DNA from: Coptis chinensis
Lineage: Eukaryota > Streptophyta > Magnoliopsida > Ranunculales > Ranunculaceae
Assembly (NCBI GenBank): GCA_015680905.1
Contig: CM027377.1
Location: 29,164,501-29,228,500 of the forward strand
Reading direction: 5' to 3'
DNA length: 64,000 nt
Positions 23,328-32,639 of the stretch are shown here, piece after piece (within the stretch, counting starts at the first letter, position 1; each line of letters opens with the position of its first letter). A model generated the notes under the pieces. That model saw only the letters and a list, made by a program, of their open reading frames with translations, was not told the DNA's origin and did no database searches. Both the position numbers and the translations under genes were made by a program.

Positions 23328-24354
23328 GTGTTTCCAGGTCAAGCTATACCTAATCCTAAAATGCCAAACACAACCTTTGAAGTAATCGGTAATACTAGTA
23401 ACAGAAATTTAAATGTAGGTGAGTTAAATGCCATCACCACTCTCCGTTCTGGCAGAGTGGTTGATAACACCGTAACTATGCCTATTGATACACCACCAAT
23501 GGTCATTGAAAATGAAAATTTACTGGATACCAAAATAGAAACTAAAGATCATACTCCTGTAAAGGTACCAGTTAAACCACAACCCAAGAAAAAAACCACC
23601 AAGGTTAAAACTCCTATTGACCCATATGCTAAATATAGAGAAAAATCACCGTTTCCCCAGAGACTAGCCATGTTAAACAAGGATACAAATTTTGATGAGA
23701 TTAGGAAAGTTTTTAAAAATCTAATGATAAACCTACCTTTTCTTGAAGCTATTAAAAAATTACCACAACATGTTAACTTTCTAAAAGAGTTGTGTACTAC
23801 TAGGCAGAAAACAAACATTCCAAAAGGTGCCTTTTTAACTGAACAGTTTCCCACTCTATCTGAATATAATATAATTGTTAAGTACAAGGATCCTTGTCGT
23901 CCTACTCTACAATGCACCTTAGGGGATACCCACACGACAAATGCTCTATTAGACCTGGGGGCAAGTGTTAACTTATTCTCTTACTATTTATATAAATAAA
24001 TAGGTCTAAAAGAAATGCAACCAACTAAAATGACGTTGCAATTAATTGACCGTTCTATTAAGTATCCTAAGGGTGTCGTTGAAAATGTGCTTGTTAGCTG
24101 ATTTCGTAATCCTCGACACAGAAGTTGCAAACGACTCCGTTCCTATCATTTTAGGGCGTCCCTTCTTGGAAAGTGCCAACACGCCCATAAACTGCTGCAA
24201 TGGTTCAATGTCCATGTCCTTTGGACACCTTTCTGTTGAGCTGAATATTTTCAAAAGGATGCAACAGTTACCTGATACGACTATCAATGAAGAAGTTAGC
24301 ATGATCGAGAGCTTAGCTCAAAATTATTTCAACAACACATTTGCAGAGAATTAA
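23328..24354 (+). pseudogene. Element A gag-pol linker and aspartic protease, broken
   Basis: 23328-23999 contains the linker (MFPGQAIPNPKMPN, TTLRSGRVVDN, FPQRLAM) and ends at the protease active-site loop LLDLGASVNLFSYYLYK. Here DLGA takes the place of the usual D-S/T-G and appears the same in element B. A stop (TAA at 23997) and a frameshift follow. 24046-24354 holds the rest (VILDTEVANDSVPIILGRPF, NCCNGSMSMSFG) in another frame. The protease would cleave Gag-Pol. Confidence 0.83.
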
Positions 24355-24557
24355 ATGCATCAATTCCTTTCCTTTGCAAGTTTCAACTTTGACGGTGACT
24401 CCTACGTAGAGGAAGTCACGCCTTTTTTTAGTCTACTCCTATATTAGATCTTTCTATAGCTCTATTTTCTGAGTTTGAAGACCTCTTACCTAAACAAGTC
24501 TTTACTAATCAAGGCGAAGACCCTCCGAAAGCCTTACTACCCATTCCTCCCACCCTT

Positions 24558-25442
24558 GTGCTTAAACATCTTCCTGCTGAGTTGAAATATATCCAACTTG
24601 ATCCGAATGGTAGTCATCTGGTGATCATATCCTCTCAGTTGTCTGATGATGAAGAAACATGTTTGATTAGGGTGATTAGGGAACATCGTTCCACGATCGG
24701 TTGGTCCCTAGACAACATTAAGGGGATTGATCTCAGTGTATACACACATCGTATACATTTAGAGGATAATGCGAAGACTTCACGCGAACCTTAGTGTCGC
24801 TTGAACCTTGCCATGAAAGAGGTGGTCAGGGAAGAAGTCTTACGGTTGCTCGATGTGGGGATCATATATCCCATCTCTGATAGTGAATGGGTAAGCCCTA
24901 TTCACGTAGTTCCTAAGAAATTGGGGGTTGCCATTGTGCGTAATGCTGTTGGTGAATATGTTTCCACACGAGTTCCTATGAAATGGAGGATCTGTATTGA
25001 CTATCGATGCTTAAACGCCATTACACAAAAGGATCACTTTTCTTTACCTTTTATAGATCAGCTGCTCGAACGTTTAGCTGTTCATGCTTATTACCATTTT
25101 TTAGATGGCTACTCTGGCTATTTTCAGATCATTATCAATCCTGATAACCAAGACAAGACTACCTTCATATGTCCTTTTGGAGCATATGCCTATAAACGAA
25201 TGCCTTTCAACCTTTGTGATGCTCCTAGTACCTTCCAGCGGTGTATGTTTCATATCTTTAGTGACATGGTGGAGCGCTTCATAGAAGTTTTCATAAATGA
25301 TTTTTCTATCTATGGAGACTCTTTTAGTGACTGCCTGTCTAACCTTTCCAAGGTGTTGACACAGTGTGAGGAAAAGAATCTGGTTTTAAATTGGGAAAAA
25401 TATCATTTCATGGTTAAAAGATCGAGGAATAGTGTTAGGTAA
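24558..25442 (+). pseudogene. Element A reverse transcriptase, inactivated
   Basis: 24558-24794 is the RT N-terminus (STIGWSLDNIKGID). After a stop at 24792, 24801-25442 gives a gypsy RT: KWRICIDYRCLN, FLDGYSGYFQI, FICPFGAYAYKRMPF, APSTFQRCM. The catalytic box reads FINDFSIYG where element B has FMDDFLIYG, so one catalytic Asp is Asn. The ORF ends in a frameshift at the start of the thumb. Confidence 0.9.
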
Positions 25443-25795
25443 TATTATATCTAGTGACGGCATAGAAGTAGATAATGCCAAATTATATAAAATATCATCT
25501 TTTCCTATACCACAGACCTTATTTGGTTGGTTCAAAGACCTTAGTATACACTAACCATGCAGCTCTTAGGTACCTTCTAGCCAAGAAATATGCTAAATAG
25601 AGATTGATCCAATGAATCCTTCTCCTGTAAGAGTTTACCTTAGAAATTAAGGATAAACGAGGGGTCAAAAATGTAGTTACTGATCACTTATCTAGACTAA
25701 CAAATGACATTGATAGTGATTCTGAGTCCATACCTGATTCTTTTCCTGATTGGCATCTTTATTCTATTTTTTCTGCACTTTGGTATGCTGACATT
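25443..25795 (+). pseudogene. Element A RT/RNase H remnant with internal deletion
   Basis: Frame-broken text runs from the RT connection (SSDGIEVDNAK...SFPIPQT, ~25450-25515) directly into the end of RNase H ([17 protein letters not shown], ~25535-25600) and the RH-INT linker (DHLSRLTNDIDSDSES). Compared with element B (42860-43104 plus 47061-47240), about 400 bp containing most of RNase H is missing. Confidence 0.78.
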
Positions 25796-27072
25796 GTGAA
25801 TTTTTTAGCTTCTGATATTATTCCTGATGTTTGGTCAAAAAATGAAAGAAAAAAAAAATTGGCCAGAGTTAAGCTATACTACTGGGATGAGCCCTACCTC
25901 TTTAAGTATTGTGCGGATCATATTATTCGTCGTTGTATTCCTCAGTGGAAATATAATGAGGTTCTATCCTTCTGCCATGACAAAGAGTGTGGTAGCCATT
26001 TTAGTGGTATGAAAACGGCAACTAAAGTTCTGCAATGTGGTTTTTATTGGCCTACCCTTTTTAAAGATGCCCAAGTTCATTGCAAGACGTGTGTTCGTTG
26101 CTAACAACTTAGGCGTATCACTAAACGTAAAATGATGCCTTTAAATCCCATTATGGTAGTGGAAATTTTTTATGTATGGGGCATTGATTTCATGGGTTCT
26201 TTTCCTATTTCCCACGGTTTTATTTATATTCTTGTTATCGTGGACTACGTTTCCAAATGGATAGAGGCCATGGCTTGCCGTAGCAATGACCATAAGACAC
26301 TTGTGTTTTTTGTTAAGGAATATATTTTCTGTCATTTTGGCATCCCTAAAGTCATCATCAGTGATGACGAAACGCATTTTTGCAATAGAGTTGTTGCTTC
26401 TTTAGTTAGGAAGTACGGAGTTACCCATAAGGTGGAAACTCCTTATCATCCACAAACTAGTGGTCAAGTAAAAGTCACTAATAGGGAAATTAAAAAAATA
26501 TTAGAAACGATAGTCAATCCTGATCGGAAAGATTGGTCTAAGAGTCTAACAGATGCATTATGAAGCGTATCGGACAACTTTTAAAATTCCTATAGAAATG
26601 TCTCCCTTTAGACTTGTGTTTGGAAAACCTTGTCACTTGCCCATTGAATTGGAGCACCGTGCTATGTGGGCTATAAAAAGCCTGAACTTTAATATTGATG
26701 AGGCGGGTGTCAAGTGCAGATTGCTATTAAATGAGCTTGACAAAATCCGTAACGATTCTTATGATCCCGTGAAGGATTATAAAGCTAACATGAAACGTGT
26801 TCATAATAAACAGATTTTGCGTAAATAGTTTGTAGTTGGTCAAAAGGTTTTGCTTTACAACTCACGTTTGCATATTTTCCCAGGGAAATTAAAAATCCGT
26901 TGGTCTGGTTCTTTTCTGGTTACTGAAGTCACTCCTTACGGGCAATCACCTTGGTAAATACCAAGGACAATAGTACCTTCAAGTCAATGGCCAACGGTTA
27001 AAAAAAATTCACGAGTTAATGTCCCCAGATGTGGAGAATGTCCTTCTACAAGACCCTATCTATGAAGACTGA
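25796..27072 (+). pseudogene. Element A integrase, inactivated
   Basis: 25796-26104 carries the N-terminal HHCC zinc domain (FCHDKECGSHFSG, then CKTCVRC) followed by a stop. 26132-26563 is the catalytic core: GIDFMGSFP (first Asp), [10 protein letters not shown] (second Asp), and [15 protein letters not shown], where the catalytic Glu of GQVE is Lys. 26553-26828 and a frame-broken stretch to 27072 give the C-terminal domain. Integrase inserts the cDNA; the Glu-to-Lys change alone would abolish it. Confidence 0.9.
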
Positions 27073-27427
27073 CCTTTGATGTTTGGTGTACTTCTTTTCA
27101 TTTTCATATATTGGTAAGTGCACCATTAAGATAATCGGGCCCTCCCTTTGGATTGTGTGGTTGTAAGTACCGGATCCTAAGTCCACGTTTAACGTAATTC
27201 TCACTTTCCACTCTTGCATGTTTTCTCATTTTTTAGTCATGTTTCTCTATGGAGTGATTTACGTCTTTATTACTTTATTGTTTTCTTTTCTATTAAAACT
27301 TATGCATAAAAAGTAAAAAAAAAATATTAAAACCCTATAAACATTAATCTAGTAAGTCTCGGGAATCTGACTTTAAAAGACCCACGTTTTTAAACAAATT
27401 TTCTAAACCCTGTTTTCAAAAATTTTG

Positions 27428-27440
27428 TTTGGGGGTGGGG
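27428..27440 (+). other. Internal polypurine-like tract after integrase
   Basis: TTTGGGGGTGGGG closely matches the true PPT of element B just before its 3' LTR (TTTGGGGGTGG at 55090-55100). It is one of three internal copies in element A. Confidence 0.55.
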
Positions 27441-27604
27441 TGTTTGGTCTTTCCATTCTTGTTCGCTTAACTTTCTATTCTTGTTGTTTATGTTGTTTAG
27501 TCGTACTTTGATTTGGGTTGACACTATCTATGAATTTAGATTTCTTTTGATCACATAACTTATGTCATTCACGTGTTTTGAGGCATTTCCATCTTCTTAT
27601 ATGT

Positions 27605-27770
27605 GAGTTTATGACTATTTAGTACCACGTACTTTCATTTTTTTTCCTAAATGGTACATGTACTTTGTTTCTCATCTATTAGTACCATGAACTCTTAATT
27701 TGTTTCAATTTAGTATCTCCGTCTATTTTCCGTCCAATTTGTCTAACGGTGCTAAATAACCCAATTAGCC
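27605..27770 (+). repeat. Pack-MULE left TIR
   Basis: Pairs with 28733-28898 over ~160 bp with a few mismatches. Shared blocks include agtaccacgtactttcatt and cttaatttgtttcaattta. Confidence 0.9.
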
Positions 27771-27895
27771 CAATTAACCCAATTAGATCAGAAAATTTAG
27801 AAATTTAGGGGTAAATAACCCAATTAGCCCAATTAATCCAATTAGATTAGAAAATTTAGGGGTAAATAACCCAATTAGCCTAAATTGGGTTATTT
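27770..27895 (+). repeat. Subterminal direct repeats in Pack-MULE
   Basis: The unit aaataacccaattagccc, with a following aattaaYccaattaga and aaaatttaggggt, recurs at about 27754, 27812 and 27866, with the last copy partial. Confidence 0.7.
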
Positions 27896-27901
27896 GATTG
27901 A

Positions 27902-28178
27902 TTGAATCTCAGGCAAAAAAAATTTCGTCTGACTGAGAGAGATAGAATGTTACTGGAGCAAAAGATACTCAATTGGTGGGAACTACACTATAAATGGCCA
28001 TATCCATCGGAGACACAGAAGGTTGCTTCAGCGAAATCAACTGGTTTGGATAAGAAACATATAAATAATTGGTTCATAAACGCAAAGGAAACAACATTGG
28101 AAACCGTCAGAGGATATGCAGTTTGTAGTGATGGATGGGTTTCATGCCCAAAATGCAGCTTTATATATGGATGCGCTG
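27902..28178 (+). pseudogene. Captured class I KNOX homeodomain fragment (BP/KNAT1-like)
   Basis: From about 27953 the frame reads [18 protein letters not shown], then STGLD and INNWFIN. This is the TALE homeodomain (PYP loop extension, WFIN in helix 3) of KNOX proteins. An extra G after the NWFIN codons shifts the frame. Reading one base over gives [19 protein letters not shown] and then QNAALYMD, matching the conserved residues just after the homeodomain in KNAT1/BP-type proteins as I know them. KNOX I factors bind DNA in shoot meristems. This copy lacks the KNOX domains and is frameshifted, so it is a pseudogene. The 27902-27952 part does not match KNOX well. Confidence 0.9.
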
Positions 28179-28216
28179 GAAAATGGATTGTTGATTGAAG
28201 CAGGTCAAAACATGAA

Positions 28217-28507
28217 ATCAATCATCTGTTGTTTATTAGCACCCTCACCACCTGGTTTATCCATAACAATAAGCCAATGTTCATAATCACAACCAAGAAA
28301 CAACGGTGCCATTTTAGTTGGTGGCCTATCACTAAAATTCGACCCAGAGTTCAAAGGCGAGTATGATGAGTGACCACCTGATCGGTGAACTCGGTTACAT
28401 ATCTGAGTGTTGAAACGAGTGGTAATCGATGGGTTTAAGACACGTAGTGAGTGTGAAAGAAGGAGTGAAGGTTTTATTTGGTTCCAAATGAGTGGTTTTG
28501 AGATTTA
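28217..28507 (-). pseudogene. Captured MORF/RIP-family exon 1 fragment (MORF2/9-like)
   Basis: The minus strand is open from a stop at 28505-28507. It reads a Ser/Leu/Arg-rich, transit-peptide-like stretch (KPSLLLSHSLRVLNPSITTR), then YSPLNSGSNFSDRPPTKMAP, then CDYEHWLIVMDKPGGEGANK and QQMID, where similarity stops at 28217. The DRPPTxMAPLFxGCDYEHWLIV signature is that of multiple organellar RNA editing factors, which assist PPR proteins in C-to-U editing in plastids and mitochondria. Only the targeting peptide and the beginning of the MORF domain are present. No start codon is retained. Confidence 0.88.
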
Positions 28508-28628
28508 TGATGTGGAGAGGAGTTCGATCTATTGGTTAATACCAAACTAAGAGAGATAGAATGTTTCAAATTTTCTTGTAGGAAACTTTAAATTCAAAAA
28601 ATGACAAAAGTTTCAGATAGAACGTTTA

Positions 28629-28654
28629 GAGAGAGAGAGAGAGAGAGAGAGAGT
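28629..28654 (+). repeat. (GA)n microsatellite
   Basis: About 13 GA units inside the Pack-MULE. Confidence 0.9.
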
Positions 28655-28732
28655 TAACGGAGACGACAAAGATAATTAAGGGAATCAAAACTCAAATTAA
28701 GAACCGTTGATGATGATGTCATCTTGACATTG

Positions 28733-28898
28733 GGCTAATTGGGTTATTTACCGCAGTTAGACAAATTGGATGGAAAATATACAAAGGTACTAAATTGAAA
28801 CAAATTAAGAGTTCGTGGTACTAATAGGCGAGAAACAAAGTACAGGTATCATTTAGGAAAAAAAATGAAAGTACGTGGTACTAAATAGTCATAAACTC
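28733..28898 (-). repeat. Pack-MULE right TIR
   Basis: Inverted copy of 27605-27770. It ends ...ctaaatagtcataaactc, then TSD TCTTATATGT. Confidence 0.9.
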
Positions 28899-29206
28899 TC
28901 TTATATGTCAACCACAATTAGATTTGAGATTTTTATAGATCATTGGATTGTAATTTCTCTGCTGATCATTTTCATAGCTCATTCGCAAAAATCAGATCGT
29001 TAACGAATCGAAAATTTTAGTTTTAAGTTATACAAGGCATAGGATAGGATGGGTATTACAGATTTGTTTTGGGTTTGGGCCCAAAATTTTAAAGCCCTAC
29101 GCAGTCACGTGCCCCGCATGTGACTCCCTATTTCTAAAACCCCTTGCGTTTCTTCTTCTCTTCCTCGCCTCTATTTCAAAACACCGCCTGACCAAAGAAA
29201 AACTTT

Positions 29207-29255
29207 GAGCGCGCACGACCTTTGGGCCAGACCAACTTGAGCGCGCACGCGCCCT
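29207..29255 (+). repeat. GC-rich motif cluster upstream of P1 (2 copies)
   Basis: GAGCGCGCACGACC at 29207-29220 and GAGCGCGCACGCGCCCT at 29239-29255. The second continues aacctccaca, like the 31219 copy (gacctcaaca). Both lie ~100-140 bp before the P1 ATG at 29349. Confidence 0.75.
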
Positions 29256-29348
29256 AACCTCCACACAACCCCAGTTCCAGTTTAAACCGAGTGATTGGTT
29301 CACTATCCCACATCTTACTCTCACCACAAATTTCAAATCCAGATCTCG

Positions 29349-30521
29349 ATGGCTCTTAAAAATCTTAAAATTCTTCCTGAGTAAGCTTTTACTGCTCAAT
29401 AGTTTGCACCCTTCTACGATACAGAAATGTGTATTAGGAAGTGGGAAGGGTTGTGGTATTCTAAGGATGATTTTTACTACCTAGATTTGGTGATCTTTTT
29501 ACAAGAAGAGGGTGATTAATGGCCATAGGATTTTTGTGGTGGTGAATGGTAGTCGGAAGGAATTGACTACAGTAGTGTTGGCTGAGGTTACTGGCATTGA
29601 GCAGAGAGATATCATAGTCAGCACGTAGGAACCTTAGCTTGGTGGAATCGGTACGTTGATGACGGAGACGGTGTTGGAAGGACGTTACAATCCTGGCTTG
29701 CATTGTGTTCGTCAAACGTCTCTGAGAATAAACAACCTAGCTATGGCTCAGTGGATTGGTAAGAATGTGATTGCCACCACGAAAGCCAGTGACATCAATG
29801 CAAGTTGTCTGCACATTCTCTGGATCCTTCAAAACAGGAGGTATGAGTTTTGCATTCTTGAGTTTATGATACATGAGATTATAGCAATTGGTCAAACTAC
29901 CGCAGCTTTCCCTACATTGATTACGAAGATTATGTTGTTTTGGGGATGTGTTCCGAGTCGGGTAAGGTTAAGTTGAAGGTATATGAGAATGCACGTATTT
30001 ATAGGGAGTGTATTCAAAAAGAGTGGAATTTGGCTCAGGTTTTGGCTGCTGAGATGGAATCGGATAAGGAAGAAGAGGAAGATACATCCTATTTTGATAT
30101 AAGAGCTTTGGAAAGGGCTACTACGGATGTAGCCCGTGCCTCAGTACTTCATCGTGGACTACAAACTCTCCATAACCAGTATGAGACGATTCGTACAGGC
30201 CAACGTTCTCTTAGTGACCTATGTGAGGCTATTCAGACTAAGCAAAGTCACCTTCAACGTAACAAAGAGAGGCTTCAGAACAATATTCAGTTGCTAGGTG
30301 ATAGTTACCAGGATCTCCAGGCTAACATGGAGACTCACGCTCAGACTCATCATAAGCATTGGAAAGCCATGGATATCTTAATGGAGCAGCAGAGCGCATT
30401 TCAAGAAGAAGTCCTACGACGCCTCCCACCTCATGATGGTTCTTCTTCTGCTAACTCAGGAAGTCGTGAGCGTCGTCGACGCAAGATGGATGGCTCTGGC
30501 CTTTCCTCATCTCATGGCTAG
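29349..30521 (+). pseudogene. Element A accessory ORF P1 (N-terminal domain plus coiled coil)
   Basis: P1 begins ATG 29349 (MALKNLKILPE) and is broken by several stops until 29656-29976, whose end (PTLITKIMLFWG) aligns with element B's start of 51462-51953 (KIMMRWG). After a frameshift, 29940-30521 is a 193-aa open tail. It is acidic, then a long Gln/Leu/His coiled-coil-like stretch (LQTLHNQYETIR, LCEAIQTKQSHLQR), and ends RRRRKMDG. Homologous to B 50872-51953. The N-terminal part resembles the 'putative plant transposon protein' type of domain found near Athila-like pol genes (from memory). No signal peptide or clear membrane span, so envelope function is not supported. Confidence 0.68.
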
Positions 30522-30702
30522 TTCGTTAGTTGTATTATGTTTAGGAATATTTCCCTATTTTAGTAGAATTTTTATTTCCGAGTTGTTTAGTTAAGTAGTT
30601 AATATTGGATTATGTAAGTTGGTTGTTATTTGAATTTTAAGTTGGTGTAATTTTTGTCCGATCATGCTATCTAATTTTCATGAATCCCACCCTTCCGACT
30701 TG

Positions 30703-30713
30703 TTTGGGGGTGG
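30703..30713 (+). other. Internal polypurine-like tract after P1
   Basis: TTTGGGGGTGG, identical to the element B PPT core at 55090-55100. Confidence 0.6.
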
Positions 30714-31101
30714 CATTATTTGTTTAATTAGCATTGTATTTTACCATATCCACATGTTTTTGGATTTAATATTGTAATGATTGAGGAATATAGTTTATAT
30801 ATGAGCATGTTGCTAATGTGGTGTAGCTAGAATTAGCTACTGCTGTTTGGTGCAACCTCAAGGGTTAAAGGCATTGAGATTGCTATTTTGATAGGATGTT
30901 AAAACCATGTAGAATTGCTGATGAGGTTTCTCTCAGTTGTTTCTATTTTGGTTTTGAGCAACCCTTTTCTTATTCCATCTCTTTCCTTATCAATTAGGGA
31001 ACCTCGAGGACCTTTGTTTAAGAAACTAGTGCTCTATAAATACATGGCACACCATATACTTCACACTGCACCTCTCAATTTCATACCACAAACCTAGCTC
31101 A

Positions 31102-31241
31102 AAGCGTGCACGCCCTTATTTTGCATTGACACAAAGCGCGCCCGCACCTAATTTCCAGTATCGCAGAATTTCCTTTTGTCAAAGTTGAGCGCGCCCTTAC
31201 TCTGACATAAGTCATTCTGAGTGCGCCCGCGCCCTGACCTC
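31102..31241 (+). repeat. GC-rich motif cluster upstream of P3 (4 copies)
   Basis: Copies start at ~31102 (aagcgtgcacgcccttatttt), 31133 (aaagcgcgcccgcaccta), 31187 (GAGCGCGCCCTTAC) and 31219 (GAGTGCGCCCGCGCCCTGAC). Several are followed by short pyrimidine/TTTCCAGTA text, as in the gag leader. The last ends ~75 bp before the P3 ATG at 31315. Confidence 0.78.
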
Positions 31242-31314
31242 AACATACCTCCACTTCTTTTTTCTGGGGTTTTCTATAGTCACTTCCAGGAGTTCATTAG
31301 TGTGTTTATTTGCG

Positions 31315-32228
31315 ATGAAATCTCCTCAAATCATACCGGAGCAGTCCTTTAAAGAATTGCTCGAGAGTGACACGTATGGGTACTGGTTCCGTGACTTGAT
31401 TGTGCAGTTAGGATGGAAGCCTTTAATGGTAAGTGCTTATGAAACTTATTCTCCTACACTTACTGCTTATTTCTATGATCATTGTAAGTTCTTTTATCGA
31501 CCAGATGGGGAACAAGTGTTCTCTGTCACCATTAATGATGTAACAATGGATTTAAGCAAGTTTTTGTTGGCCTTTGCTATTGGACTTTCTATGTCTGCTG
31601 CCCAAAACTCATGGGGCTATATGGCTGATAATATGTACATCTACAACTACGAGTATTTCCATGAGACCTATGGGACAGGGATTTTTCGTGTAGAGGACCG
31701 AGGGCAATATAACATAGCCCTTGGTAGATTGTCCCTTAACATGGGAACTATTATGTTCTTTATCATGCTGAATATCTTAAGGGAATGGCATATTTCTTCT
31801 GCGAATAATGCCACTTGTGACGTCTCCCTTGCTCTAGCTGAGGGACATATGCTCTATGACCTTCCCCATACCTTAGTGTCTAGTTTAGCACGAGCCCATA
31901 GTATAAAGCATAAGTACCTTCTTATGCCTATCTTGGTTTCTGCGTAATGCTATTTTTCTTTCCTGAGTTTTGTACCCGTTTCACGGATTGGGTTGGGGTT
32001 GACATTGTGAGACCCACCAATTGCATTATACGCTCTTTCCATGTAATAATTTAGCCGGGGTAGAGGCTACAACCTAATTAGGTTGCACCTTACACCCCAT
32101 CCGACCAAGTGGCGCTTAACAGGTTAGCAAAGGTAGATGATAAATGGCATGAGGCCTGGTAAATTATCATGGCTTGGCAGGATGCAAAGGAACCTCACTT
32201 CTTTATAGAAAGGGATGACAACGTTTAG
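31315..32228 (+). pseudogene. Element A accessory ORF P3
   Basis: Open from ATG 31315 (MKSPQIIPEQSFKELLESD) to the stop at ~31945. Frame-shifted homology to element B P3 continues (FTDWVGVD, CIIRSF) to about 32228. Aligned anchors with B are IIPEQSF/LIPEQSF, TYSPTLTAYFY/TYSPSLAAYCY, LNMGTIMFFIMLNI/MNMGNAMLFVLLNI, WHISSANNATC/WHFSTANNAAC. The start also resembles P1 (P-E ... W-x2-L ... YS-x2-L), suggesting an ancient duplication. Function unknown; the hydrophobic LNMGTIMFFIMLNIL stretch is short and not a convincing membrane anchor. Confidence 0.75.
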
Positions 32229-32459
32229 TGCTGGATATGAGGTAAGTTTTACTTTATGTTAGTGTATGCTTATGTCCCAAGCAATTTAATTTTTGTTATT
32301 CCCATAACGGGTGGAACTCATAAAGAGTTGGGTCTATTTTTCTTTACCTATATTAGTATGTTCTAAATTTGTTTTGTAGGTGTTCTAAAATTTTCACGCA
32401 TTTCCATGGTATTTTCTATCCTTCTTATTTCTATACTTTGAGGACAAAGTATGTTTTTG

Positions 32460-32470
32460 TTTGGGGGTGG
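32460..32470 (+). other. Internal polypurine-like tract after P3
   Basis: TTTGGGGGTGG preceded by tgaggacaaagtatgttt. This closely parallels the real PPT context of element B (tgaggacaagcaaagtgcta, then TTTGGGGGTGG). Confidence 0.65.
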
Positions 32471-32503
32471 CATAGAAACACGCAATTTAAGGCACCTATT
32501 AGG

Positions 32504-32514
<11 letters not shown>

Positions 32515-32551
<37 letters not shown>
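32515..32551 (+). repeat. (TG)n microsatellite
   Basis: About 18 TG units, preceded by a short (TA)n tract. Confidence 0.95.
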
Positions 32552-32552
<1 letters not shown>

Positions 32553-32639
32553 GCACTTGTTTTATAGTAAAAAAATTAAAAAATAATAATAATAAGTATT
32601 TATACAATGCACTTAGGAATATTGGTATTGTTTCTTTTT

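Larger units (their letters stand above)
27605..28898. mobile_element. Pack-MULE (Mutator-like) carrying plant gene fragments
   Basis: Long terminal inverted repeats of ~160 bp begin GAGTTTATGACTATTTAG at 27605 and end with the complement at 28898. A 10-bp TSD TCTTATATGT flanks the element (27595-27604 and 28899-28908). Length is 1294 bp. It encodes no transposase; the interior holds a KNOX homeodomain fragment in sense and a MORF fragment in antisense. Long TIRs, 9-10-bp TSD and captured host exons define a Pack-MULE. It sits between integrase and the accessory ORFs of element A. Confidence 0.92.

Noticed and set aside
27902..28198. Treating the KNOX frame as a functional homeobox gene
   Set aside because: It lacks the KNOX1/KNOX2 domains and an ATG, is frameshifted in helix 3, and lies within transposon TIRs.
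29097..29399. 100-aa minus-strand ORF, Arg-rich
   Set aside because: It is the antisense shadow of the GC-rich motif cluster and P1 start; composition follows the CGCG repeats and no domain is seen.
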